Positions 34,532 to 42,155 of a stretch of 64,000 bases of DNA are shown here, in pieces. The DNA lies in the NCBI GenBank assembly GCA_046349315.1, contig JAXMCQ010000013.1:62001-126000 (forward strand), written 5' to 3'. Each line of letters opens with the position of its first letter. Within the stretch, counting starts at the first letter, position 1. The position numbers and the translations under genes are program-made. The DNA comes from JAEUMG01 sp046349315 (GTDB lineage: Bacteria; Pseudomonadota; Alphaproteobacteria; Rhizobiales; Aestuariivirgaceae). The notes beneath the pieces were generated by a model that was given only the letters and a program-made list of their open reading frames with translations, did not search any database and was not told the DNA's origin.

Positions 34532-35646
34532 GCGAGCGAGCCTCCATGCGCAATGGCGTGCCCAGTCTCAGCATCAAATAAATGCAGATCGCTCGCCGCT
34601 GCGCTCAGGCCAATCTCGCTTCCCGACTGCTCGGCGATACGACTATGCGAAACGGAGACGACGGTTCGGCCGCCGATATCGACGGCAACATGAGTTTGGT
34701 CTCCCAGCCATTGGCAGGAGATGACCCTTCCCCGAAACGGGCCATTTCCAATGTGAAAGGCGTGTGGGCGAATGCCCAAAGCTATCTCTTTGTGCCCGGC
34801 GAGAAGCTTTCGGACGTCGGCCGAGAAATCCGCCGTCGGATAGACCGTTGATACGCCACCTTCGACATCAAACGTGATCGTTCGCTCGTCGGTTTTGACC
34901 TTCGCATCGAAGATATTCATCGGCGGCTCGCCAATGAATGCTCCGGTGAAGAGATTGGCGGGTCGCGCCTTGAGTTCAGCCGGCGTCGCATATTGTTGCA
35001 ATACGCCCCCTTCCATGACGGCGATGCGATCGGCCAGCGCGTTGGCCTCCGTCTGATCATGAGTCACGAGAATGGTGGTGCAGTTGTTCTCGCGCAGGTA
35101 GTGCTTGATCCGGCCACGCAAGACGGCACGAAGCTGCGGCTCAAGCTGACCCATCGGCTCATCAAGCAGATAGAGGCCTGCCTTGCGGACCAGTGCACGG
35201 CCGAGACTGGCACGCTGCTGCTGGCCGCCGGAAACCGAGCTAGGATAACGGTTCAATATTCCCGATATCTCGAGCATTTCGGCGATGTTCTTCACGAGAA
35301 GCTGCTGTTGAGCTGAGCCGAGCTTTGCCGCCTTCAATGCAAAGGCAATATTGTCTCCAATGGTTAAAGGTGGATAGAGCGAATAGGCCTCAAACGCCAT
35401 CGCGACGCCGCGCTGCGACGGCGGCAGCGTGTGGATGGGACGGCCATCCAAGGAAATCGAGCCGCTGGTGACATCTTCGAATCCGGCAATCATGCGCAAT
35501 GTTGAAGTCTTGCCGCATCCCGATGAGCCGAGCAGTGCCACGATCTCAGCCGGCTTGACGACAAGGTCGAATGACTTAACGGCATGCACCGTCTTCTTCT
35601 TCGAGCGATAGACCTTGTCGACCTTGCTCAGAACAAGCTCACCCAT
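34528..35646 (-). CDS. ABC transporter ATPase (MalK/UgpC type), one of an unequal pair
   Basis: 372-aa ATPase with a C-terminal TOBE regulatory domain. Walker A GSSGCGKTS at 40-48, the signature VSGGQQQRASLGRAL near 138-152 and Walker B LYLLDEP at 159-164 are present with catalytic Glu163 and switch histidine (TILVTHDQTEA). Departures from consensus: the Q-loop glutamine is Glu86 (MAFEAYSLYP), and the D-loop is QLEPQLR with Glu169 in place of aspartate. Start ATG 35646 overlaps the upstream ATPase stop by 8 bases; the open frame to 35808 is its shadow. It is the hydrolysis-competent half of the pair. Confidence 0.88.
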   Translation of the reverse strand: MGELVLSKVDKVYRSKKKTVHAVKSFDLVVKPAEIVALLGSSGCGKTSTLRMIAGFEDVTSGSISLDGRPIHTLPPSQRGVAMAFEAYSLYPPLTIGDNIAFALKAAKLGSAQQQLLVKNIAEMLEISGILNRYPSSVSGGQQQRASLGRALVRKAGLYLLDEPMGQLEPQLRAVLRGRIKHYLRENNCTTILVTHDQTEANALADRIAVMEGGVLQQYATPAELKARPANLFTGAFIGEPPMNIFDAKVKTDERTITFDVEGGVSTVYPTADFSADVRKLLAGHKEIALGIRPHAFHIGNGPFRGRVISCQWLGDQTHVAVDIGGRTVVSVSHSRIAEQSGSEIGLSAAASDLHLFDAETGHAIAHGGSLA

Positions 35647-36712
35647 GCAGGCGTGCTCCGGTCGCGTGATCGAACAGATGCGTGCCGCTGGATTCGAAGC
35701 TGACGGACACTTCCGTATCCGGCTCGGGGACCTGCACCGCAGCAGAGGGAAGTGAGGCCAGGAACTCCCAGCCGCCCTTAGACTGAAGAAGCAGGACCAC
35801 ACGCTCATTCAATGGCGTAACTGCGATAACCGTTGCCGGCAGGCCGGTTTGGCCTCGGCTGATCGTGATCGCTTCCGGCCTCACGCCGAAGATGACAGCG
35901 CGTCCGGCAAGTGCAGCGCTGTTCTGGATAGGGATATTGGCTCCGCGGAGGTCGACCGACGTGCCGTCGGGCGAAACTTTCGTCTCGATCGTATTGATCG
36001 AAGGATCGCCGAAAAGCTTGGCAACGTTCAAAGTCGCCGGCCGGATGTAGATGTCCTCGGGCGTTCCGACCTGCACAAAGCGGCCTTCGGCCAGCACCGC
36101 GATACGATCGGCGAGCGCCATCGCCTCCTTGTAGTCCTGTGTCACATAAAGCACGGTCGCGCCGGACTGGCGCAAGAGCCGCGGCAATTCGAGGCGCATC
36201 TCGAAACGTAGTTTAGCATCGACATTGCGCAAGGGATCGTCGAGCAAGAGAATCCGAGGTTCGGCGGCCAATGCCCGCGCCAGAGCGGTACGTTGCTTCT
36301 GGCCATTCGACAACTCACGCGGCGCGTGTCCGAGGACATGGTCGATCTTCAAGAGCTTCGCAACACGCGAAACGCCCGATTCGACCGTCTTCTCATCGGC
36401 ATGCGCGGCCCGCAAAGGACTGGCGATATTGTCGCGCGCGGACATATGAGGAAAGAGCGCAAAATTTTGAAATGCCATGCCGACATTGCGCTGCTCGGGC
36501 GGAATGTCGGTTACGTCGCGCCCACCAATCTCGATGGTCCCCGTGGTCGGCTCCTCGACACCCGCGATCAATCGCAGGAGAAACGTCTTGCCAGTTCCGG
36601 ACCCACCGAAGATGACGACAATCTCGCCGGGTTCTGCTGACAAAGCCAGATTCTCAAAGATTTTGAACGAGCCGAACGACTTGGAGAGATTGCTGAAGGC
36701 AAGCTGGCTCAT
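35639..36712 (-). CDS. ABC transporter ATPase (MalK/UgpC type), degenerate member of the pair
   Basis: 357-aa ATPase with TOBE domain. Walker A GGSGTGKTF is at 36-44, and the Q-loop MAFQNFALFP is normal. The signature is LSNGQKQR (asparagine for glycine, about residues 134-141), Walker B ends LLLDDP with Asp159 in place of the catalytic glutamate, and the switch histidine is Gln in LYVTQDYKEAMAL. It is likely to bind ATP but hydrolyse it poorly. Together with the 34528 protein it would make an asymmetric heterodimer, as in two-ATPase polyol importers (the rhizobial GlpS/GlpT glycerol system has a similar gene set). It overlaps the permease stop by 4 bases. Confidence 0.88.
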   Translation of the reverse strand: MSQLAFSNLSKSFGSFKIFENLALSAEPGEIVVIFGGSGTGKTFLLRLIAGVEEPTTGTIEIGGRDVTDIPPEQRNVGMAFQNFALFPHMSARDNIASPLRAAHADEKTVESGVSRVAKLLKIDHVLGHAPRELSNGQKQRTALARALAAEPRILLLDDPLRNVDAKLRFEMRLELPRLLRQSGATVLYVTQDYKEAMALADRIAVLAEGRFVQVGTPEDIYIRPATLNVAKLFGDPSINTIETKVSPDGTSVDLRGANIPIQNSAALAGRAVIFGVRPEAITISRGQTGLPATVIAVTPLNERVVLLLQSKGGWEFLASLPSAAVQVPEPDTEVSVSFESSGTHLFDHATGARLHG

Positions 36713-37566
36713 CCCTTGACGGCTCCAAGCGACAGGCCCTCGACAAGATAGCGCTGCGCAAACATGGCAAGCACAAAAGTCGGAATAACCGACAGCACGA
36801 TCGCTGCGGCGATCTGGCCATATTGGATGCCGGAAGCCGTCACGAAGGCGAGCGCACCGACTGTCACGGGTTGCTTATCTGCGGAAGCGAGAACAAGAGC
36901 GAAGACGAAGTTGTTCCATGCAAAGATGAATGCAAGGAGGCCGGCCGCCGCGATGCCAGGGAGTGCCAAGGGAATGGCGATCTTCCGGAAGGTCTGTAAC
37001 CAACTATAGCCCGCGATCCGATGCGCGTGCTCGATGTCGGGGCTTAAATCCTCAAAATAGCCGCGCACGATCCACAGAATGAGCGGAAGACAGATCAACT
37101 GATAGACCCAGATCAAGCCGATATAGGTATTCGTGAGGCCCAATGACTTAAAGTAGAGGCTCAGGGGCAGAAGTACGAGGAGCGGCGGCGCAAAACGGAA
37201 TGACAGGAGCGTAAACGCGATGTCCTCGCCCAACCTGAACTTGAAACGCGCGAAGGCATAGGCCGCAGGCACGCCGAGAACGAGCGCCACAGCGACGGAT
37301 ATCGACGACAGGAGGATCGAATTCCACAGATTCTGCATGAAATTGAGCTGCAGGCTGCCGGCTGCCGTCCGCATCTCGCCGGTCACGAGCGCGATGTAAT
37401 TGTCGAAAGTCGGCGTGAAGACGATCGACGGTGGCATGCGCAGGATCGACTCATTCGTCTGGAACGACATGAGCAGAATCCAGAAGATCGGGAACATGAA
37501 GAAGGTCACGACGACTGCCAGCAGGATGCCTCGCAGGATCCTCTCGAATGTTGAGGTGTGATCCAT
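36709..37566 (-). CDS. Sugar/polyol ABC transporter permease (MalG/UgpE type)
   Basis: 285-aa CUT1 permease from ATG 37566, whose first base is also the last base of the upstream TGA. Six hydrophobic helices are seen; TFFMFPIFWILLMSF is the first, and the EAA-loop HAHRIAGYSWLQTFRKIAIPLALPGI (spanning about residues 181-206) couples to the ATPases. The C-terminus RYLVEGLSLGAVKG is the classical end of MalG-type proteins. The frame is open to 37605, but that is in the neighbour. It pairs with the 37566-38492 permease. Confidence 0.88.
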   Translation of the reverse strand: MDHTSTFERILRGILLAVVVTFFMFPIFWILLMSFQTNESILRMPPSIVFTPTFDNYIALVTGEMRTAAGSLQLNFMQNLWNSILLSSISVAVALVLGVPAAYAFARFKFRLGEDIAFTLLSFRFAPPLLVLLPLSLYFKSLGLTNTYIGLIWVYQLICLPLILWIVRGYFEDLSPDIEHAHRIAGYSWLQTFRKIAIPLALPGIAAAGLLAFIFAWNNFVFALVLASADKQPVTVGALAFVTASGIQYGQIAAAIVLSVIPTFVLAMFAQRYLVEGLSLGAVKG

Positions 37567-38492
37567 CAGGCGATTCCGTGGGCTTTTTCGCGCAGCTTGA
37601 GCCACTGCTTGATGAAGATGTTGGACAGGAAATAGGTAATCGCCCAGAGGATGATCATGAGCGCCGCGGAGCGGCCAACATTGGTGGCCTGGAAAAAGTC
37701 GAGATAGGCTTGCACCTGGAAGACCAGAAGCTTGTCGCCCGGACCACCCTGCGTCATCGCATAAATGATGTCGAATTGCTGGATCGAATCGAGCAGTCTG
37801 AAGAGGGTCGCCGTGAGTAGATAGGGCATCAGCATAGGAAGCGTGATGCGGAAGAACACGAAGGAGCGCGGCACGCCGTCAAGGGCTGCCGCCTCGAAGG
37901 GCGCCGTCGGCAAGGATCGCAATCCCGCCAGCAGCAGGATCATCATGAAGGGCGTATAGACCCACATATCCACCAAGACGACGGTGAACAATGCGGTGGA
38001 AGGATCCGACCCCCACTTCATATTCGGGAAACCGATCAACGAAACGAGATAGCTCAGAATGCCGAAATTTGGGTTGGTCATCAGCTTCCACATCAACGCG
38101 GCCAAGGCGGGCGCCGTCATCAGCGGAAGCAGCAGCACGATCGAGATGAAATTGTTCATCCGCGACCGCCTCTGAAGAAGCATCGCGATCGCCAGGCCCA
38201 AGATCAGTTCAAGAACGACGGTCAATCCCGCATAGATCAGCGAGATCCTCAACGTGTTCCAGAACTTCGGATCGGTGAAGAAATTGATGTAGTTGTCGAA
38301 CCAGATGAACCCCTTCATCGCGGGAAGGTTTAGCCGGTAGCGTAGCATCGAGTAATAGACTGCCGTGAAGAACGGAATGAGGATGCCGATACACATCAGG
38401 AGCGCGGGGAGGCTGAGAAGGTAGGGCAGCGCTCTGCGCATGAATCGCCCTTGCCTCGTCGGCGCAATATCCTGTGCGGTTCCAGCAGTCAT
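37566..38492 (-). CDS. Sugar/polyol ABC transporter permease (MalF/UgpA type)
   Basis: 308-aa CUT1 permease with six helices. The cytoplasmic N-terminus (MTAGTAQDIAPTRQGRFMRR) precedes ALPYLLSLPALLMCIGILIP. The EAA-loop is EAAALDGVPRSFVFFRITLP near residues 198-217, and IIYAMTQGGPGDKLLVF follows as usual. It is the first membrane gene after the binding protein, separated from it by 90 bases that contain a strong stem-loop (38537-38567). Confidence 0.88.
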   Translation of the reverse strand: MTAGTAQDIAPTRQGRFMRRALPYLLSLPALLMCIGILIPFFTAVYYSMLRYRLNLPAMKGFIWFDNYINFFTDPKFWNTLRISLIYAGLTVVLELILGLAIAMLLQRRSRMNNFISIVLLLPLMTAPALAALMWKLMTNPNFGILSYLVSLIGFPNMKWGSDPSTALFTVVLVDMWVYTPFMMILLLAGLRSLPTAPFEAAALDGVPRSFVFFRITLPMLMPYLLTATLFRLLDSIQQFDIIYAMTQGGPGDKLLVFQVQAYLDFFQATNVGRSAALMIILWAITYFLSNIFIKQWLKLREKAHGIA

Positions 38493-38536
38493 GGAGCCAC
38501 TTTCAACCTTCGGAGTTTCAAGTTCAACTGCAAGCT

Positions 38537-38567
38537 GCGGAGCCTCCCGGAGGAGAGGAGGCTCCGC
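38537..38567 (-). repeat. Perfect stem-loop between binding-protein and permease genes
   Basis: GCGGAGCCTCC (38537-38547) and GGAGGCTCCGC (38557-38567) form an 11-base perfect stem around a 9-base loop, 16 bases after the binding-protein stop on the minus strand. No T-run follows, so it more likely protects the binding-protein mRNA and lowers downstream expression than terminates fully. Confidence 0.7.
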
Positions 38568-38582
38568 TTCGCTCTTGCGTCC

Positions 38583-40022
38583 TTAGCCGAGGCCGGCCTC
38601 GACCAGTTTCTGGTCCATTTCGGCAGCCATCTTGTCCAGGCCCTCATCGACCGGGATCTCCTTGGCCACCATCTTCTGGAGGTTCTCCGCCCAGAGCGTC
38701 GTGAGATCGAAGAAGAGCGGCTGGGCGGTGAAGTAGATCTTGGCGCCCGGCGCCGACACTTCATACTGGTTCAGATAGCCTGGGTAGGATTTGTCGATAC
38801 GGGCACGGAATTCATCATCCTTCCACACCGAGGCGCGGACGGGATTGACGAAGTCCATCTTGCGCGCGCCGAACAAGTCGTGCTCGACCGAGGACGCCCA
38901 TTGCATGAAATACCATGCGGCGTCCTTTTGGCCGCCAGCATTGTTCATGGCGAGCGACCAGATCCACACGTTCGGCGTCGGGGCCGCGGCGGCAGGATTT
39001 GCAGCGAAGGGCGCGTAGCCGAGATTGCCCTTCTCCTTGTTGTCCCCGCCATTCATGAAATAGCCGAGGATATCCGCATCGAAGATCATGGCCGAGGCGC
39101 CGGCGCCAAGATCGGTGCCGACCTGATACCAGGTATAGTTTGCCCAATCCTTCGGACCCGACTCCTGGATCATCTTCACCCAGTCGCGGTGGAAGCCCTT
39201 GGAGCCAGCGGTGTTCATCGCCGCCTTGAGCTTGCCGTCAGTGACGGTGAAATCGCGCTCGCCGAAATTGGCATAGCCCGACAGGAAACCCGGATGGATC
39301 GTTGCCCAGGAGCGCGAGCCGCGAACACCGACGCCATACGGCCCACCCAAGTCCTTGGTAAGCTTGGCTGAGACATCGAGGAGTTCGGCGAGGTTCTTGG
39401 GCGGCTGAACGCCGACCTTGTCGAACATCACCTTGTTGTAGGAGAGGTTGTTCAGCTCAAAGCCCCACGGAATGCACCACTGTTTGGCATCGGCCGAGCC
39501 TAACTCACCACCCGGCACACCATTCCAGGAGGTCGAAGCACGAAGACCGGGCAGCACATCGTCCCAATTGTAGTTGGGGTTCGTCTTGGCCGGATCCTTA
39601 ATGTATTCATTGAGATCGACGATCCAACCGGCTGGGCCATAGGTCCAGGTCATGTAGGCGCCGGTCATGAACGCATCGTATTCCGAGGAGCCGGACGACA
39701 GGGCCGCCGTCACCTTGTCGAAATAGACATCTTCCGGGAAGATATCCCATGAAATGTCCATTCCTGTCAGCGTTTTGAAGGCATCGATATCGGCAATCAT
39801 CGCATCGGCATAGGGATGCTTGTTGAGCAGAAGCTTGAGCTTCGAACCCTTGTACTTCATCCAGTCGAAATCGGCGGCCATCGCATTGGTCTGCGCCTGG
39901 GTGAGAAGAATGCTCGCGGCTCCCACCGAAAGGCCAAGCTTGCCGGTTGTCCTGAGCAACTCGCGGCGGCTCAGTTTATTCTTTACGAATGCTTCGAACA
40001 GGCCCTTTTCCTTGTCGTACAT
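38583..40022 (-). CDS. ABC transporter substrate-binding protein, Tat-type signal
   Basis: 479-aa extracellular solute-binding protein (family 1). The N-terminus carries SRRELL at residues 18-23 followed by a weakly hydrophobic helix (GKLGLSVGAASILL) and AMAA near 47-50, a twin-arginine export signal. The mature part has sugar-binding-protein features: SWDIFPEDVYFDKVTAALSSG near 94-114, MTWTYGPAGWIVDLNEYI and WSLAMNNAGGQKDAAWYFMQW. Tat export suggests folding before export, perhaps with a ligand or partner. It follows the SorC regulator after 42 bases and feeds the permeases at 36709-38492. A polyol ligand is inferred from the kinase and dehydrogenase in the operon. Confidence 0.87.
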   Translation of the reverse strand: MYDKEKGLFEAFVKNKLSRRELLRTTGKLGLSVGAASILLTQAQTNAMAADFDWMKYKGSKLKLLLNKHPYADAMIADIDAFKTLTGMDISWDIFPEDVYFDKVTAALSSGSSEYDAFMTGAYMTWTYGPAGWIVDLNEYIKDPAKTNPNYNWDDVLPGLRASTSWNGVPGGELGSADAKQWCIPWGFELNNLSYNKVMFDKVGVQPPKNLAELLDVSAKLTKDLGGPYGVGVRGSRSWATIHPGFLSGYANFGERDFTVTDGKLKAAMNTAGSKGFHRDWVKMIQESGPKDWANYTWYQVGTDLGAGASAMIFDADILGYFMNGGDNKEKGNLGYAPFAANPAAAAPTPNVWIWSLAMNNAGGQKDAAWYFMQWASSVEHDLFGARKMDFVNPVRASVWKDDEFRARIDKSYPGYLNQYEVSAPGAKIYFTAQPLFFDLTTLWAENLQKMVAKEIPVDEGLDKMAAEMDQKLVEAGLG

Positions 40023-40064
40023 GTCCCATTTCTCCGTTTACATCAGTGGTTACAGACGTCGTCT

Positions 40065-41075
40065 CTAGCCCGGCGCGGTTCTTCCGTTCTTCTTTCCGGG
40101 CTCGCGTCCCGGTTTGGAATTGACGAGACGCCGAGCTGTTGCCTCGTCGGTAATCAGGCCGAAAAGCAGTCCGCTCGACAGGATCGCGCGGATGGCCCGA
40201 GACTTTGCCGAGCCGCCGGCCAGGGCGACTATGCGATGTGATTTCAGATCGGCCACACGCGGCGCGAGTGCACGGTCTGACAAGCTGTTCGGCATATGCT
40301 TGCCGTCATCGGCATAGAACTGACCGAGAATTTCGGCGACGGCACCGGTCTTGACCACCGCATCGACATCCTCGTCGTCGACCATGCCGGCGGATGCGAT
40401 AAAGCTCTTGCGATCGACTTCACCGATACCGGCGATATAAATCTGGGCCTTGCGGGCCATAGCAATGACATCGGACACGCCGAATTGCGCTTCGAGGACC
40501 GCGCGGTCCTTGGCGCTGTTGGCGAAGAACGGCACCGGCATGACATAGGATTCGGCCCCGGTGCGCTCCGCCAGGCGGTGGATCACATCAAAGGGGCTTG
40601 CCGCAAATCGCCGGGTGAGGCCGCCCAGCAAGGATACGAACCGGGTTTGGCCTGCCTCAACGCTGGGCATGAGATCGACCGCAGCAGCCAAGGTGCGGCC
40701 GTGGCCGATACCGATCAGGTCGTAACGCTCACTCTCGATGAGGTTACGGAGATAGCGCGCCCCTGCCGTACCCAAAGTACGTAACGGCAAAGGAACATCG
40801 TCGATGTTTGGAACGACCTCGCAGTGCTGAAGACCGTATGCGTCGCGCAGTTGCTCCTCTAGCTCGATGCAGCCGGCGATCGGGCCTTCGACGAAGACGC
40901 GGATTAATCCCTCATTGCGCGCACGCGCAATGAGCCGGTGGGCTTTCGTGCTTTGGACGCCGAGGAGTTCGGCAACTTCGCCCTGCGTCTTGCCGCCAGC
41001 AAAATGCAGCCAGGCGGCGCGCGCCGCGATGGCGGCCTCCTCGTCCAACTGCAACGCGCGCGACTGAAGGTTCAA
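40065..41075 (-). CDS. SorC/DeoR-family sugar-binding transcriptional regulator (EryD-like)
   Basis: 336-aa regulator. The N-terminal HTH lies in residues about 25-60 (FAGGKTQGEVAELLGVQSTK, RLIARARNEGLIRV), and the rest is the SorC sugar-phosphate effector domain with GIGHGRTLAAAVDLMPSV, LLGGLTRRFAA and ALAGGSAKSRAIRAIL. Such regulators respond to phosphorylated sugars or polyols. It is the first gene of the minus-strand operon (regulator, binding protein, permeases, ATPases, kinase, dehydrogenases) and divergent to the TIM-barrel gene. Its order and size (EryD is similar) support tetritol control. Two tandem palindromes lie in its promoter region. Confidence 0.87.
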   Translation of the reverse strand: MNLQSRALQLDEEAAIAARAAWLHFAGGKTQGEVAELLGVQSTKAHRLIARARNEGLIRVFVEGPIAGCIELEEQLRDAYGLQHCEVVPNIDDVPLPLRTLGTAGARYLRNLIESERYDLIGIGHGRTLAAAVDLMPSVEAGQTRFVSLLGGLTRRFAASPFDVIHRLAERTGAESYVMPVPFFANSAKDRAVLEAQFGVSDVIAMARKAQIYIAGIGEVDRKSFIASAGMVDDEDVDAVVKTGAVAEILGQFYADDGKHMPNSLSDRALAPRVADLKSHRIVALAGGSAKSRAIRAILSSGLLFGLITDEATARRLVNSKPGREPGKKNGRTAPG

Positions 41076-41091
41076 CGGCTCCCATTTCCTC

Positions 41092-41124
41092 TGAAATTTT
41101 TTTCTTGAGGTGAAATATTTTTCA
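41092..41124. promoter_or_regulatory. Tandem TGAAA-N4-TTTCW palindromes, candidate SorC operators
   Basis: TGAAATTTTTTTCT (41092-41105) and TGAAATATTTTTCA (41111-41124) are two copies of the same palindromic layout, with starts 19 bases apart, in the 109-base region between the divergent SorC regulator (41075, minus) and the TIM-barrel gene (41185, plus). The AT-rich tract stands out against the GC-rich surroundings. Tandem sites of this size suit a tetrameric SorC-type regulator. Confidence 0.5.
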
Positions 41125-41184
41125 GATTAGCGTCGAGGTCAACAAAAATCGTTGCTGCACTGCAGCGCAAGGCGGTTGGTCGAA

Positions 41185-42105
41185 ATGGGATTCTCGCTCT
41201 CTCTCAACCTCAATCCGCTGGTGAACAGGTTTGCCGAGCCGGAAGATTTGATTACTGTCCTCGCCGATGAAATCGGCATCGGTCACATCCAACTCGTGCA
41301 TGAATTCATCAATCCCGCATGGGATGCTCAAACCGTCTCCCGCCTAACCGCGCGCATGGCGAAGGCCTGCGCTTTTAAGAACGTCAAAGTCACATCGCTG
41401 ATGACAGGCCCCTATGGGCGGCTCAACCACTTCGCTCATCCCGACCCAGGGGTCCGCGACTATTATGTGCGCTGGTTCAAGGGCATGGCCGACATTGCAG
41501 GCGACCTCGGCACGCCAACGCTCGGTACGCAGTACGGCATTTTCACTTATAAGGACTTCGATGATCCAGCCCGCCGCAACGACCTCATGCAGGTCGCGCT
41601 CGACTGTTGGCGCAAGGTGGCAGAGCACGCAAAAGCGCGCGGTTTGACTTGGCTTTTCTGGGAGTCGATGTCGGTTGGCCGCGAAATCGGCCAAACGATC
41701 GATTCAGCCAAAGAGCTTCAGGACTGGATCGACGCCGCCGCCTTGCCGATCCCGCTCAAGCCTCTCATCGATATCGACCATGGCGATGTCAGCTCGCCCA
41801 ATCCTCGCGATGTCGACCCGTTCGCTTGGGCAGAGGAATTCGCTACCCGATCGCCCATCATCCACATCAAGCAATCGAGCATGAACAAGGGCGGCCACTG
41901 GCCGTTCACCGCGCAATACAACAAGGACGGCCGCATCACCCCCGAGAAACTGCTCGGGGCAATCCGCCAAGGCGGCGGCACCGACAATGAACTGTGCCTG
42001 GAACTCGCCTTCCGCGAGCGCGAACCGGCTGATCGCAGCGTCGCATCGGCCCTGAAAGAGTCCGTCGACTATTGGGCACCCTTCACCGACACAGGCTTCA
42101 ATTGA
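41185..42105 (+). CDS. TIM-barrel sugar phosphate isomerase/epimerase (EryC-like)
   Basis: 306-aa AP-endonuclease-2-like TIM barrel. MGFSLSLNLNPLVNRFAEPE opens the protein at ATG 41185; the frame upstream to 41152 is unneeded. Metal-ligand positions are suggested by QLVHEFINP, WESMSVGRE, DIDHGD and HIKQSS, followed by LELAFRERE near the C-terminus, the usual E-D-H-E set of this fold. The length and blocks fit the EryC group, which in Brucella interconverts tetrulose 4-phosphates. The expected substrate is the ketose phosphate made by the EryB-like enzyme. It is divergent from the operon but shares its regulatory region. Confidence 0.78.
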   Translation: MGFSLSLNLNPLVNRFAEPEDLITVLADEIGIGHIQLVHEFINPAWDAQTVSRLTARMAKACAFKNVKVTSLMTGPYGRLNHFAHPDPGVRDYYVRWFKGMADIAGDLGTPTLGTQYGIFTYKDFDDPARRNDLMQVALDCWRKVAEHAKARGLTWLFWESMSVGREIGQTIDSAKELQDWIDAAALPIPLKPLIDIDHGDVSSPNPRDVDPFAWAEEFATRSPIIHIKQSSMNKGGHWPFTAQYNKDGRITPEKLLGAIRQGGGTDNELCLELAFREREPADRSVASALKESVDYWAPFTDTGFN

Positions 42106-42155
42106 CAGCGGCGGGAGCTTGACAGGAAACCCGCAAGCCCGAAGGTTCTCCGCCC

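Noticed and set aside
38451..39371. A 306-codon plus-strand frame
   Set aside because: It is antisense to the binding-protein gene at 38583-40022, whose signal peptide, length and family blocks are clear; the frame shows no domain.
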